From Sphingomonas bacterium (GTDB lineage Bacteria; Pseudomonadota; Alphaproteobacteria; Sphingomonadales; Sphingomonadaceae): a DNA stretch of 64,000 nt. Position 1 is the first letter of the stretch; every line of letters begins with the position of its first letter. Made by a program: the position numbers and the translations under genes. The stretch is from the NCBI GenBank assembly GCA_030149245.1, contig JASBRX010000023.1, positions 62,001 to 126,000 of the forward strand. The letters are read 5' to 3'. The notes beneath the pieces were generated by a model. The model ran no database searches. It was not told the origin of the DNA and was given only the letters and a program-made list of their open reading frames with translations. Shown here one piece after another: positions 1-9,719 of this stretch.

Positions 1-1
1 T

Positions 2-874
2 CCCTATGCCGACGCCCGCGCCGTCCTGGCGAGCATGCAGGCCGACAAGGTTGCCGCCTCCGCCGCGACCAACACGCAGGATCTGGTGTGGAAAATTGGC
101 CCGACCGGCCAGGTCCGCGTGCGCATCGTCCGCCCCGCCGATGCGAAGGGCGCGCTGCCCGCGGTCCTTTACTATCACGGCGGCGGCTGGGTGATGGGCG
201 ACCGCAATACCCATGACCATTTGATCCGCGAGCTGGCGGTGCAGGCGCGTGCCGCAGTCGTCTTCGTCGAATATGATAATGCGCCCGAAGTCCGGTATCC
301 GGTCAACAACGAACAGGCCTATGCCGCGCTCGACCATGTCGCATCGCATGGCACCTCGCTCGGCATCGATCCGTCGCGGCTGGCGGTGGCGGGGGACAGC
401 GCCGGTGGCAACATGGCGATTGCGGTCACAATGATGGCGCAGGACCGCGCCGGCCCGAAGATCGCGCACCAGCTGCTCTTCTATCCGGTGACCGACGATG
501 TGTCGGACAATGCCTCATATCGCGCATTCGGCAACGGGCCGTTCCTGACGCGTCGCGCGATGGATTACTTCCTGGAGGCGAACTACCCCGCCGACCGGCG
601 TAAGGATGTACTGGCCTTCCCGCTGCGCGCCTCGCTCGACCAGCTGAAGGGACTGCCCGTCGCCACGGTGATCGTCGCCGAGAACGATCTGCTGCGCGAT
701 GAGGGCGAGGCCTATGGCCGCCGTCTGATCGAAGCCGGCGTGCCGGTCGCGGTGACCCGGTACAACGGCACGATCCACGACTTCGTGATGCTCAATGCAC
801 TGGCGGGCAGCGAACCGGCGCGCGCCGCCATCGCCCAGGGCGCCGCGCGTCTGCGCAGCAGCTTTGCCAACTGA
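2..874 (+). CDS. alpha/beta hydrolase, hormone-sensitive lipase family (5' partial)
   Basis: The frame is open to the left window edge, so the true start lies upstream; 290 residues are visible. It has the family IV (HSL-like) esterase signature: the oxyanion-hole motif HGGGW near residue 60, the nucleophile elbow GDSAGGN near residue 132, an acidic residue in AENDLLRDEG and a catalytic His in TIHDFVML close to the end. These place it among esterases that hydrolyse small acyl esters; the substrate cannot be told from sequence. No signal peptide can be judged because the N-terminus is missing. It runs into ohr with 28 bases between stop and the chosen ohr start, so the two are probably co-transcribed. 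Confidence 0.9.
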   Translation, partial: PYADARAVLASMQADKVAASAATNTQDLVWKIGPTGQVRVRIVRPADAKGALPAVLYYHGGGWVMGDRNTHDHLIRELAVQARAAVVFVEYDNAPEVRYPVNNEQAYAALDHVASHGTSLGIDPSRLAVAGDSAGGNMAIAVTMMAQDRAGPKIAHQLLFYPVTDDVSDNASYRAFGNGPFLTRRAMDYFLEANYPADRRKDVLAFPLRASLDQLKGLPVATVIVAENDLLRDEGEAYGRRLIEAGVPVAVTRYNGTIHDFVMLNALAGSEPARAAIAQGAARLRSSFAN

Positions 875-902
875 TTTCCAACCCCACGAAAGGACGATGA
901 CA

Positions 903-1325
903 ATGATGAAGATCCTCTACACCACCCGCGCTACCGCAACCGGCGGCCGCGACGGCACGGCGCGCACCGATGACGGCACCTTTGAAGTGGCGCTGGCCAC
1001 GCCGAAGGAACTGGGCGGCAACGGCGCGGGCAACAACCCGGAACAGCTGTTCGCCGCCGGCTATGCCGCGTGCTTCTTAAGCGCGATGAAGTTCGTGGGC
1101 ACACAGGGCAAGCACGCCCGCCTGCCCGCCGATGCCAGCGTCAGCGCAACGGTCGGCATCGGCCCGCGCGCGGACAAGGGCTTTGGCCTGACCGTCACCC
1201 TCGATATCGCGCTGCCCGGTTTGAACCGGGACGAGGCCGAAGCACTGGTGGCCGAAGCCGACACCGTCTGCCCCTATTCCCACGCGGTGCGCGGGAACAT
1301 CGCGGTCAGCCTGGTGATCGCCTAG
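903..1325 (+). CDS. ohr: organic hydroperoxide resistance protein, Ohr/OsmC fold
   Basis: This 140-residue protein is an Ohr-type thiol peroxidase that reduces organic hydroperoxides with a redox-active cysteine pair. The first cysteine is in GYAACFLSA and the second in VCPYSHAVRGN, the hallmark of the Ohr subgroup as opposed to OsmC. Length matches the family. ATG codons occur at 897, 903 and 906; 903 is preferred because an AAGGA at 889-893 then lies at a normal distance. No OhrR regulator is visible in the window. A hairpin terminator follows 21 bases after the stop. Confidence 0.93.
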   Translation: MMKILYTTRATATGGRDGTARTDDGTFEVALATPKELGGNGAGNNPEQLFAAGYAACFLSAMKFVGTQGKHARLPADASVSATVGIGPRADKGFGLTVTLDIALPGLNRDEAEALVAEADTVCPYSHAVRGNIAVSLVIA

Positions 1326-1346
1326 GGCGCCTGACCCCGCGACGGC

Positions 1347-1376
1347 GACCCGGACGGTATCGTTGCCGTCCGGGTC
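1347..1376 (+). terminator. hairpin terminator after ohr
   Basis: An 11-base perfect stem (GACCCGGACGG pairing with CCGTCCGGGTC) closes an 8-base loop, followed by a T-containing but not pure U tract. It separates ohr from the tubulin/actin-like operon. The weak tail makes the exact termination efficiency uncertain. Confidence 0.7.
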
Positions 1377-1501
1377 GTTCCTGTCATGAAACCGACATCC
1401 CCCGCTAAATAATCCGATCTGACCGTGGAGTCGCGACAAGGGCTGGACAATCCAAGAAAAGCCGATGCACAGTGTCGGTCAAGGACGGGGGGAATATTCC
1501 G

Positions 1502-2959
1502 TTGAAATATTCGCGCTTTATGGCGGGGCTACTCGCTGTGCTTGTGGCCGCATGTGGTCAGGCTCCCGAGAAACCCTCGGGCAAGGACCCGCGCGCGTGT
1601 TTTCCAGCCGAAGCGCGCCGCTGGATCGCGCTGAAGTCGGATTCCGACAAGCCGGCACCCAAAGTCGAATCAAAGGCTAGCCGCGATGCCGTCATCTATG
1701 TCGACCGCTCCGGCAGCATGGAAGGCTATCTGGCCGGTGCGACCAACGCCGAGCGCCCGTTCCACGATATCGTCTCGACCCTTGCAGGAAGTCTGGCGCC
1801 GCACGGGTTCCGCACGCATCACCGCTCGTTCGGCACGACGGTCAGCGAGAATCTTCCGGATGGCGGGAGCAAGCTGCTCGACCGGGCGAGCTACCGCTGC
1901 CCGCAGGCCGGAGCATGCGACAATTCCGAATCGCGGCTCGATCGCGTATTCGCGCAGATCAAATCGACCAATTCGCCCCTGTCGGTCGTGGTCACCGATT
2001 TGTGGTTCACCAATTCCGACATTCAGTCGAGCGGGATCGCCGCGCTGCAGCCGCTGCTGACCGATCTGCTCTTCGCCGACAAGGTCGTCGCCATCTATGC
2101 GATCGCAGCGCCCTTTACGGGCAAGATCTACGATCTGCCGGATGCCGGGACCGACAAATTCTCAGTGCCCTATGCCGGTCGCCATCCGCTCTACATCGTC
2201 GTGGTCGGGGACAAGTCGGCGATCGTCGATTTTGAAAAAGGGGTGCGCGGGGGCGGGTCGAACTATCTTGCCGCGGGACTCGAAAACGGAACGATCAAGC
2301 GCGCCCTGTTCGCGATCGACCCGGGCCCCGAAAGTCCCGCCGAGGCGGCACCGCTGAGCGCCGGAACCGACCCGGCGGTACGGGTGAGCAATTTCCAGCT
2401 TCCGCCGGGCGTCGCGGTCCAACGGTTCCTGATGCGTCCCGACCGATCGATCAAGGCCGGACCGCGCGTGGCCGAACCGCCGAGCTGGGCCGGGCCCAAG
2501 GCGTCCGCCTTTCTGCCCGGCGCGATCTGGCAGGGGCCGATCAATGTTCGGACCCTGGTCTGGAAGCAATCGGGCGAAGGCTGTTCGGACAAGTCATGGC
2601 TCCGCCAGAATGTGGCACAGACCGGCTGGAAGGCGCCGCGGGCGGACGGGGCCGCGACGTTTACACTGGCTCCCGATGCCTTCCGGGGCGCGCTTTCCCA
2701 AAAGGGCATCTATCTGATCACGGGTGAGGTGCAGCGCAGCTCGGTGACCGTGCCGAACCCCCAGAATATGTGGATGCGTGGCCCCTGGAACCTGACGCCT
2801 GAGGCGGCCGCCACCACTGCGGGTTCTGCGCCTGGATTGTTCCCGACGCTTAATCTCAGTGAATTCGGACGCATCATGGAAAATGCGCTGGCGACTGCCG
2901 TAGAGCGCAAGGATCAGCCGATTACCGGCTTTACCGTGCTGGTGAAGGTGGAAGACTAG
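1502..2959 (+). CDS. von Willebrand factor A-like lipoprotein of the tubulin/actin-like operon
   Basis: A 485-residue predicted lipoprotein: a short hydrophobic segment is followed by the lipobox-like LVAAC. Around residue 67 the motif VDRSGSMEGY matches the DxSxS metal-ion-dependent adhesion site of a vWA fold, so a ligand-binding or scaffolding role at the membrane is likely; the C-terminal half is not recognised. The TTG at 1502 is chosen because a GGGGGG run at 1487-1492 sits at ideal spacing and the result begins with a proper signal sequence; a GTG at 1472 is the alternative. It is the first gene of a tightly packed operon ending at 11941, 25 bases before the next gene. Confidence 0.72.
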   Translation: MKYSRFMAGLLAVLVAACGQAPEKPSGKDPRACFPAEARRWIALKSDSDKPAPKVESKASRDAVIYVDRSGSMEGYLAGATNAERPFHDIVSTLAGSLAPHGFRTHHRSFGTTVSENLPDGGSKLLDRASYRCPQAGACDNSESRLDRVFAQIKSTNSPLSVVVTDLWFTNSDIQSSGIAALQPLLTDLLFADKVVAIYAIAAPFTGKIYDLPDAGTDKFSVPYAGRHPLYIVVVGDKSAIVDFEKGVRGGGSNYLAAGLENGTIKRALFAIDPGPESPAEAAPLSAGTDPAVRVSNFQLPPGVAVQRFLMRPDRSIKAGPRVAEPPSWAGPKASAFLPGAIWQGPINVRTLVWKQSGEGCSDKSWLRQNVAQTGWKAPRADGAATFTLAPDAFRGALSQKGIYLITGEVQRSSVTVPNPQNMWMRGPWNLTPEAAATTAGSAPGLFPTLNLSEFGRIMENALATAVERKDQPITGFTVLVKVED

Positions 2960-2983
2960 ACCCAATCAATTCGGAGGACCGAC

Positions 2984-3529
2984 ATGCACTCTCCCGCTGA
3001 GTCCGTGCTGCGTATCGGCAAGTCGCTTGCCGTCCATATCGTCATCGGGGTGCTGCTATACGCCTTGGCGGTCTTCCTGCTCGGCAACTTCGATGCCGCG
3101 AGCGACACGCTGCGTGAGCAATATGAGGAGACGGAGGTCATGCAGCTGCTGGCATCGACCCGCAGCACGCTGATCTCCTGGTATGTGATCGCACTGGTCA
3201 TTTCTTGGGCCTGTTCCGCAATCTTCCTCATCGTCGCCAACCTCAAGCGCAAGAGTGTCCGGATCGCATCGGATGGGCGCAAGGCATTGCCGGTTTGGAT
3301 TGTCCTGTTTCTGGTCAGCATCGCCCTGACCACCTTTGTCTGGTGGCGGCAGGTGTCGCTCGGCGATGTCGCGTCGATGCTGCTCGACGGCAATTACTTG
3401 ACCCTGGTGACCGCCGGTCAGGTCGGCACGGCGCTGGCCTTCTGGCTCGGCACCGGGCTGGCGGTGGCGCTGACCCTCAAGCCCTCGGTGCCGCTTGCCC
3501 AATCCTTGCTCCCGAACATGTGGAACTGA
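2984..3529 (+). CDS. four-helix membrane protein of the tubulin/actin-like operon
   Basis: A 181-residue integral membrane protein that I do not recognise as a named family. Hydrophobic segments lie around residues 13-35, 63-85, 105-122 and 145-165, and a polar, acidic loop (about 36-60) sits between the first two. It has a good ribosome site (GGAGG just before the ATG). It ends 4 bases before the tubulin-like gene, so the products are very probably made together; a membrane-anchor role for the cytoskeletal-fold proteins is an inference. Confidence 0.75.
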   Translation: MHSPAESVLRIGKSLAVHIVIGVLLYALAVFLLGNFDAASDTLREQYEETEVMQLLASTRSTLISWYVIALVISWACSAIFLIVANLKRKSVRIASDGRKALPVWIVLFLVSIALTTFVWWRQVSLGDVASMLLDGNYLTLVTAGQVGTALAFWLGTGLAVALTLKPSVPLAQSLLPNMWN

Positions 3530-3533
3530 TGTC

Positions 3534-5102
3534 ATGAGCGATTGCGTGAACATCCTCATCGGCGTCGGTGGGTCCGGTGCCAAGGTGGTCGAGGCGCTGA
3601 TGGTGCTGATGGCCGCTGGCGTCGGGTCGGACGCCGGCACGGTGCATGTCGGATTGATCGATCAGGACGAATCGAACGGCAATGTCGCCCGCACCCGCCG
3701 CCTGATCCGCGCGATCGGCAATTTCCGTCGCGAATGGAGCCGAAACGGCGCCAATCATGTCGATTGGCGCAGCACCGCTGGCGGCCGCATCGCGATGGGC
3801 GGGGTAGATATCCGCCCGTTGTTCGAGGTGGAGGCCAATGCATTGTGGTGCCCCGAACGCGATGACGAAACGCTTGAAACGATCATCGGCAACAATCTCG
3901 ACGCGTCGCGGCGCGCGTTGTTCGACATGCTGTTCATGCCCGGGCGCGAGGAACAGAAGCTGCCGCTGGGCAAGGGCTATCGCGGCCGCGCACATGTCGG
4001 CGCCACCGCGCTGATCGCTGCCATGGTGGCGGATGACAGCACGCTGATGCACCGGTTGCGCGAACTGATGGAAGCGTCGGGCGCGCGCAGCAAGGTGAAC
4101 ATCTTTATCGTCGGATCGGCCTATGGCGGGACCGGTGCTGCAGGGTTTCCGACGCTCGCGCGCGCCCTGCATCGCCTGCGCAACGCGAAGGATTTCAAGA
4201 ACAACGCCGAAAATGTGTCGCTCGGCGGCATGCTTATGCTGCCGTATTTCAGTTTTCGTGACGAAGATGGCGATGGAGAGGCGGTGGTTACGTCGGACGA
4301 ACTACTGCCCAAGGCGCAGCTTGCGTTGAACTATTATGACGATTTGTTCGAGGGCGAGCGCGCCTTTGATCAGTTTTACGCGATGGGCTGGGGCAGTCTG
4401 TTCCATCTCAACTATCATGAGGCCGGGGCGAACGAGCAATCCAACCCCGCGCTCCCCCCCGAATTGTTCGCGGCGACCGCCGGCATCGACTTTTTCCGAC
4501 GCAACATGCTGGTCGGGGAGCCGGCGGATGCCACGCGGGTGATGGTCGCCGCGCGCAACGGGCCGGTGATCCGCTGGAGCGATCTGCCGGTCCATGATGA
4601 GATCGAGGAGAAGCTGGGCCAGTTCCTGCGCGCCGGCGTTTATTGGCGCTACATCGTCAAGGATATGATCGACGCGCCCAAGGGGCTGTTGGGCCGCGGC
4701 AATTGGGTGCAGAAATTGTCGGACGGCGTCACGACGGCGAACGCGCAGGCCGAGCTCGCTTCGCTTCACGGGCTGATCGACCATGTCATGCTGTGGGCCG
4801 CGACGATCGAAAATCAGGCGCGCGCCCACTGGCCAAAAGGGCCCTGGAGCCTGCGTAATTTCGTGACGGCGACCGATTCGCCCACGGTTCCGGTCGAGCT
4901 GCGCGCGGAGATGAGCCAAAGCGAAGTGCTCGATGGCTTCGACCAGCTCATCCGCATCGACGATGGCGAGTTCGTACCCCGCGCCAGCGCTCATATCTTC
5001 GACGACCTCACCAATGGCCGCATCAAGGTGACCGATGAATCGCGTGGCCTTGGCCGCGTACTGGCCACCGTCGCCAAAGCCTCCAGTCTGAAGGGAGCCT
5101 GA
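3534..5102 (+). CDS. tubulin-like GTPase-fold protein
   Basis: A 522-residue protein whose N-terminus reads NILIGVGGSGAKVVEAL, like the first nucleotide loop of FtsZ/tubulin, and which carries GSAYGGTGAAGF near residue 198, matching the tubulin signature loop G-G-T-G-x-G. This fits the bacterial 'tubulin-like' family (Pfam Tubulin_2) and not FtsZ, which is shorter and has a different C-terminus. Residues after about 300 are not assignable by eye. The start at 3534 follows GGAA at proper spacing and lies 4 bases after the upstream stop; the actin-fold gene follows 4 bases after its own stop. Whether it binds GTP or polymerises is unknown. Confidence 0.78.
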   Translation: MSDCVNILIGVGGSGAKVVEALMVLMAAGVGSDAGTVHVGLIDQDESNGNVARTRRLIRAIGNFRREWSRNGANHVDWRSTAGGRIAMGGVDIRPLFEVEANALWCPERDDETLETIIGNNLDASRRALFDMLFMPGREEQKLPLGKGYRGRAHVGATALIAAMVADDSTLMHRLRELMEASGARSKVNIFIVGSAYGGTGAAGFPTLARALHRLRNAKDFKNNAENVSLGGMLMLPYFSFRDEDGDGEAVVTSDELLPKAQLALNYYDDLFEGERAFDQFYAMGWGSLFHLNYHEAGANEQSNPALPPELFAATAGIDFFRRNMLVGEPADATRVMVAARNGPVIRWSDLPVHDEIEEKLGQFLRAGVYWRYIVKDMIDAPKGLLGRGNWVQKLSDGVTTANAQAELASLHGLIDHVMLWAATIENQARAHWPKGPWSLRNFVTATDSPTVPVELRAEMSQSEVLDGFDQLIRIDDGEFVPRASAHIFDDLTNGRIKVTDESRGLGRVLATVAKASSLKGA

Positions 5103-5106
5103 TCTC

Positions 5107-8100
5107 ATGCCGGTCTGGAATCTGCCCCCGTTTCGCGAAAAGAATGCGCCGTTCCCGCCGCCTGCCGATTTCGGGCGCTGGCAACTTGCGGACGGGACGC
5201 TCAGCAAGCTTGCAGCCTCGCTCAAGGTCGATGCCGACTCCTTTGTCGATCCGCATGAGCCGGTCCGCGCAATCCCGGACCCCTGGGCCCAGGCGCGATC
5301 CTTTGCCGAGGCACTGATCAGCGGGGATGTCGCGCATCCGCTCTATGCATCGGCCGTGTCGCAGTGGCGCGGATTGCTTGCCTTGTTCGGTCTGTCGGAG
5401 CGGTATCGCAAGGCCTATACGCTCACGCACCGCAGCATCGCGCTGGATTCGGGATCGCTGTTCGATCGCGTCCTGACCCATTTGACGCCACAGATCGCCA
5501 TCGGCGATGACCATTCGCTCTGGGAAAAGCCGCTGTTGATCTTCATCAACGATCGGCCGGTCGCGATGGGCAATCCCGCCTGTCTGGTGTCGCCCGGGCG
5601 GCTGACGCCGGACCTCGCGATCGAGCATATCCCCTGGTATTCCTCGGGGCTGCGCGACCCGCTCAAATGCGGGCTGGCGGTCACCGACCTGTTCGTGCTG
5701 TCGAACTGGCTCGACGGGTTGCGGCGCAACCTTGAGAAGATTCCGGGCGCGACGGCGGACCGGATCCGGCAGTTGCTGCTCGATTACCGCAATGAGTGCG
5801 ACCAGCTCGCCGGCAAAGTTCCCTTCGTCGCCGAACACAAGGTCAGTCGCTACAACGAACTGGGTGTGCCCTATGCGCATCTGTTCGCGACCACCGACTT
5901 CAATTTCACCGGCGATCCTGCGACGACGTCGGCAACGCGGCTATTGCTGAAGCGCGATCCTGAACAGGGTCAGCCGATCGGGCTGGGTGAGCTGAAAGGC
6001 CTGATCCTGGTCGACAAGGCGCTGACGCTAGACCCCCGGTTCGATCCGCGCAGCACCCTGGTATGGGGAACGCACGACCTTGCCTCGCTCCTCAACGCGC
6101 CGCAGCTGCTGGAAGAGGTCAAGATCAAGGCGGCCGACGCAGGGTGGATGATCGTCACCGGCGACGACCTCTTCACGCCACGGCTCGCGCGGTTCCCGAA
6201 CGGGGCAAAGATCGTCGGAAATCCGACGGGCATGGAAGACATGCTGCTCCCATTGCGGCCACTCGCCATGCTGCTCGACGGCGATCTGGGGACGATGGTC
6301 AGCGCCAATGCCGGGCCGGGCAAGGCGATCGTCACGGTGAAGCTGCGGCTGGATGATGGCAGCCCCACGGGCAAGATGTTTGAGTTCAGTCGGCAGTTTT
6401 CGACCGACCCGACCGATGGCGAAGGGCTGCTGGTCGAGGATGAGGACTGGAGAATCTATCATAGCGCGATCTGGCCGAATTTCCGCAGCGCGGCCTGGAC
6501 CAACTATTTTGCGCGGTTCACCTTTGCGGCAAACCGCATGGGGTACATGGTGCGTCCGACCCGCGCGCTGTCGACCGACCTGATCGCCAAGGAACTCGCC
6601 GCGGAAACGGCTGGCTTTGCGGCGATCGACCGGCTGCACGAGCTGAACGGCGGCGAAGGCCCGGGCTATCATTTTCAGCACCGTGGCGGGGGCGGCTGGT
6701 CGCGATCGGAACGCAAGTCGATCGGCGAATATGAGGATGTCCAGTTCTCTACCGCGCCATTTGAAGCGATCAGCTATGTCGATGCCTATGGCGAACGCGC
6801 CAGCGCACCCGCAGGCATGGCATTGCTCCAGCTTCCGTCGATCGAACCGTCGACCGGGGCGGGTGACTTCGACATTGCGGTGGATTTCGGCACGACCAAC
6901 ACTGTCGCCTGCTTTCAGAATGGCAAGCCGATCAGCTTTCAGGATCGGCTGGTCTATCCACTCGCTTATGCCAATGCCAACGAGTCGCGCCAGGCCCTGC
7001 AGGACGCCAAATGGCTCGGTCGGTGGTTCTTCCCGCCCGAAATTCGGCTGACGCCAACGCCCACGGTCGCGCTGACCCGCGTCGCCTATCCCAGCCAGGA
7101 AAAGCACCATGTGTTCCGCAACGTGGTCTATTTCCATTCGCACGAAAAACATGCCCGCAATGCCGAAGCGGACGAGCTGAGCAAATTCTCACGCGTCGCG
7201 TCGCAGGCGAAGTTCAATCTGAAATGGAGCGAGGACGCCGAACATGTCGAGGCGGCCAGCGATTTTCTGAGCCAGTTCGTCATGATGGCGGCTGCCGAGG
7301 CGCTGGCGACGGAGAAGCGCAATCCGCGCCGCCTGCGCTGGCGGTTCTCGGCGCCGGATTCGATGGACGGCGAGCTGCGCGACAAGCTGGAGGACAGCCT
7401 GCGTGAGATGACCCGGCCCTACAGCACCGAACTGGCGGGCAAGGACCGTCGGACCGGGCTGGAGCCCGAGGGTCTGGTGGCCGCGCAGTTCATTCTGAAC
7501 GATGCGGGCTTTATCAAGGGATCGGTCAATATCGTTCTCGATATCGGCGGCGGCACCACCGACGTGACGATGTGGGATCGCGACAGCCTGCTGTGGATCG
7601 GCTCGTTCAAACTGGCCGGACAGGATTTTTTCACCCGGACGATCAGCCAGAATCCCGGGATCTTGTCGCAGATCGGCCTCGATCACTGGGAGGCGCTGTT
7701 CAACGATCCCGACGCGACGATCGAGGGGGTGGAATCGAGCGATATCCCGCACCTTGCCGAAATGCTGTTCAGCGGTCCGGCGCTGTCGAACGCCATTGAC
7801 GAGCATTGGGACAAGCGCCTGCAATATAGCGCGGGCGCCGACCTGCGTTTGGTGGCTCAGACATTCCTGGGCGGGATCGCCTGGTATATGGGCCGGATCG
7901 CCGGGCGTCTGGTAACCGACGGGTTGCGCCCGGCGGCGCTGGACAACCCGGCATTTGCGCTGTGCGGACGCGGCGCGGGCATCTTCAAGAAGATCCATGG
8001 CGGACGCGATCCGGAAGCGAAGAGCGACGTCACGCGGACGTTGCAGCTCTTCTCGATTGCCGCGCAAACTGCACCGGATCGCCGGCCGCAGCTATTCACC

Positions 8101-8550
8101 ACCCAGGACCCCAAGCTCGAAGTCGTGCGCGGCATGATCAAGAGCGACGGGACGATGCGGGACGAGGTGGAAAAGGCCGCGCGCTTCTACGTCAGCGGTC
8201 TGGGCGTCAACCTGGCCGGCGAAACCGGCTTCGGCCCGGAAGACAAGGTCACGCGCCGCGACCTGACGGCGGCCCCGGAGGCAATCGACCTGACCGATTT
8301 CCGGGAGTTCATCGCGGCGCTGCGCGAACATGCCGGCATCGTCATCGATCTGCGCGAGGGGGAGCGCCAGGGCGCGCTGCAGGCGATCGATGAGGAAGTG
8401 TCGTCCTTTCTGAGCAAATTGCTCAATGACAAGGACCCCAAGAAAGAGCTGCCGCCCCCGTTCATCCTAGCGCTGGCGGTGCTGATCGGCATGATGGCGT
8501 CGCCTGCGGCCACCCGCAGTCGCCGCCTCACGATGGAGTTCGCGAAATGA
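5107..8550 (+). CDS. large actin/Hsp70-fold ATPase, SrfB-like
   Basis: A 1147-residue protein. Roughly residues 1-580 are unrecognised. Then come the three nucleotide motifs of the actin/Hsp70 superfamily: phosphate-1 AVDFGTTNTVACF near 588, phosphate-2 VLDIGGGTTDVTMWD near 808, and an adenosine-type motif FALCGRGAGIF near 946. Size and motif order resemble the virulence factor SrfB family. GGAG precedes the ATG at good spacing. It is flanked by the tubulin-like gene (4 bases) and overlaps the next gene by 4 bases, so stoichiometric expression with both is likely. An actin-like and a tubulin-like NTPase in one operon is unusual; the function is not known to me. Confidence 0.8.
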   Translation: MPVWNLPPFREKNAPFPPPADFGRWQLADGTLSKLAASLKVDADSFVDPHEPVRAIPDPWAQARSFAEALISGDVAHPLYASAVSQWRGLLALFGLSERYRKAYTLTHRSIALDSGSLFDRVLTHLTPQIAIGDDHSLWEKPLLIFINDRPVAMGNPACLVSPGRLTPDLAIEHIPWYSSGLRDPLKCGLAVTDLFVLSNWLDGLRRNLEKIPGATADRIRQLLLDYRNECDQLAGKVPFVAEHKVSRYNELGVPYAHLFATTDFNFTGDPATTSATRLLLKRDPEQGQPIGLGELKGLILVDKALTLDPRFDPRSTLVWGTHDLASLLNAPQLLEEVKIKAADAGWMIVTGDDLFTPRLARFPNGAKIVGNPTGMEDMLLPLRPLAMLLDGDLGTMVSANAGPGKAIVTVKLRLDDGSPTGKMFEFSRQFSTDPTDGEGLLVEDEDWRIYHSAIWPNFRSAAWTNYFARFTFAANRMGYMVRPTRALSTDLIAKELAAETAGFAAIDRLHELNGGEGPGYHFQHRGGGGWSRSERKSIGEYEDVQFSTAPFEAISYVDAYGERASAPAGMALLQLPSIEPSTGAGDFDIAVDFGTTNTVACFQNGKPISFQDRLVYPLAYANANESRQALQDAKWLGRWFFPPEIRLTPTPTVALTRVAYPSQEKHHVFRNVVYFHSHEKHARNAEADELSKFSRVASQAKFNLKWSEDAEHVEAASDFLSQFVMMAAAEALATEKRNPRRLRWRFSAPDSMDGELRDKLEDSLREMTRPYSTELAGKDRRTGLEPEGLVAAQFILNDAGFIKGSVNIVLDIGGGTTDVTMWDRDSLLWIGSFKLAGQDFFTRTISQNPGILSQIGLDHWEALFNDPDATIEGVESSDIPHLAEMLFSGPALSNAIDEHWDKRLQYSAGADLRLVAQTFLGGIAWYMGRIAGRLVTDGLRPAALDNPAFALCGRGAGIFKKIHGGRDPEAKSDVTRTLQLFSIAAQTAPDRRPQLFTTQDPKLEVVRGMIKSDGTMRDEVEKAARFYVSGLGVNLAGETGFGPEDKVTRRDLTAAPEAIDLTDFREFIAALREHAGIVIDLREGERQGALQAIDEEVSSFLSKLLNDKDPKKELPPPFILALAVLIGMMASPAATRSRRLTMEFAK

Positions 8551-9671
8551 AGCGATGTCTGTCATGGGTCACAGGTCTGATGCTGCTTGCTGCGGCACCT
8601 GCGGCGGCGGTCGTCAGTCAGTCCAATGCCAATGCGCCGGTCAAGGCGAAGCCACAGGTTGAGGAGCAGGCGGACAAGCCTGACAATGCGCCAGCCAGAG
8701 ATGCGTCTGACAAAGGCGCGAAGCCGGCGACGGCAGCCGTCTCGCCCGCGGGAACGGCCACCGGGAGTGACGCGCCGGAAACGGGCATTGGCAATTTCTC
8801 CGACGGCGACGGGACGCGTACGCCTGAGGATGAAGGGATCGTGGCAGGAAAGGCGGGCAATGCACAAACCCCGTCCCAACCGGTGGCAGCGAGCGGCATC
8901 GCTGCTCCCACCCCATTGTGGCTCACCGCCGTCAGCATCGTCGCGCTGCTGTTGGTGATCGGTGGATTTTTGTGGATGCGGCTGGGCGATGCGAGCGCCC
9001 GCATCACGCAGCTGGAAAACAAGGTGAAAGCGCTGGACGCGGTCCTGCGGCGGATCGATCAGGCGAGCAGCGTCGGCGACACCGAGGCGTTCGCCAATAT
9101 CGCGCCGGAGCCTGTGGCGCGCATCGGCGGTTATGAGGCCGGCTGGGCCACGCCGGAGCCACCTACGGTGCCGTCGGCCCCGAAGGAACCAAAGCCTGCT
9201 GCCAAATCGTTCGATCAGCCGGCCGCGCCGTCGTCGCGGGCGGCGACATCCAGCGTTTCGCTGGTGCCATTGCAGGAGGAGCTGGCGCGGTTGATCGCCA
9301 ATCCGGCCATGCGGACGGCGGACTATGACGATCTGTTGCGCCGCTATGGCGAGGCGAGAGGCTATGAGGTGCGGGCCGACGACGGTTCGGGGCGGTTGAC
9401 TCCCAATGACGGCGATCCCAATCGCAGGCTGACCGCGTTGATCCTGACCGGTAGCGAAATGGTGGCGTTGCTGCCCAGCGCCCGCTTCATTCGCGATTTC
9501 ATGCTGTACAAGGAACGGCTGGAGGCCGGCAGCGACGTGAAGACGCTGTTCGATCTCGAAGCGGATGGCTCCGCGCATCTGCGGATCGCGCAACTGGCTC
9601 ATGGGCGCGCTGGCGCGGATGGTACGGTGCACAGCGTGCAGCGCGGACGGCTGGCCGGTTTCTTGCGCTAG
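8547..9671 (+). CDS. signal-anchored membrane protein with coiled coil
   Basis: A 374-residue protein with an N-terminal signal-like stretch (ending near APAAAVV), a Pro/Ala/Lys-rich linker to about residue 125, one strong membrane helix (LWLTAVSIVALLLVIGGFLW) and directly after it a short heptad-like coiled coil (ARITQLENKVKALDAVLRRI). The C-terminal half from about residue 240 looks globular but is unrecognised. The start overlaps the stop of the actin-fold gene in an ATGA, which implies translational coupling. A role in linking the cytoplasmic proteins to the envelope is plausible but only inferred. Confidence 0.7.
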   Translation: MKRCLSWVTGLMLLAAAPAAAVVSQSNANAPVKAKPQVEEQADKPDNAPARDASDKGAKPATAAVSPAGTATGSDAPETGIGNFSDGDGTRTPEDEGIVAGKAGNAQTPSQPVAASGIAAPTPLWLTAVSIVALLLVIGGFLWMRLGDASARITQLENKVKALDAVLRRIDQASSVGDTEAFANIAPEPVARIGGYEAGWATPEPPTVPSAPKEPKPAAKSFDQPAAPSSRAATSSVSLVPLQEELARLIANPAMRTADYDDLLRRYGEARGYEVRADDGSGRLTPNDGDPNRRLTALILTGSEMVALLPSARFIRDFMLYKERLEAGSDVKTLFDLEADGSAHLRIAQLAHGRAGADGTVHSVQRGRLAGFLR

Positions 9672-9719
9672 GGGCGTCAGCGCGCGTGCGGGCTGCGGAT
9701 GAATTTGGGGAATAGGTCA

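Noticed and set aside
9699..9719. Earlier ATG for the DUF805 protein
   Set aside because: The GTG at 9720 has the better ribosome site and makes the N-terminus match the paralogous domain at 10553; the ATG remains an alternative.
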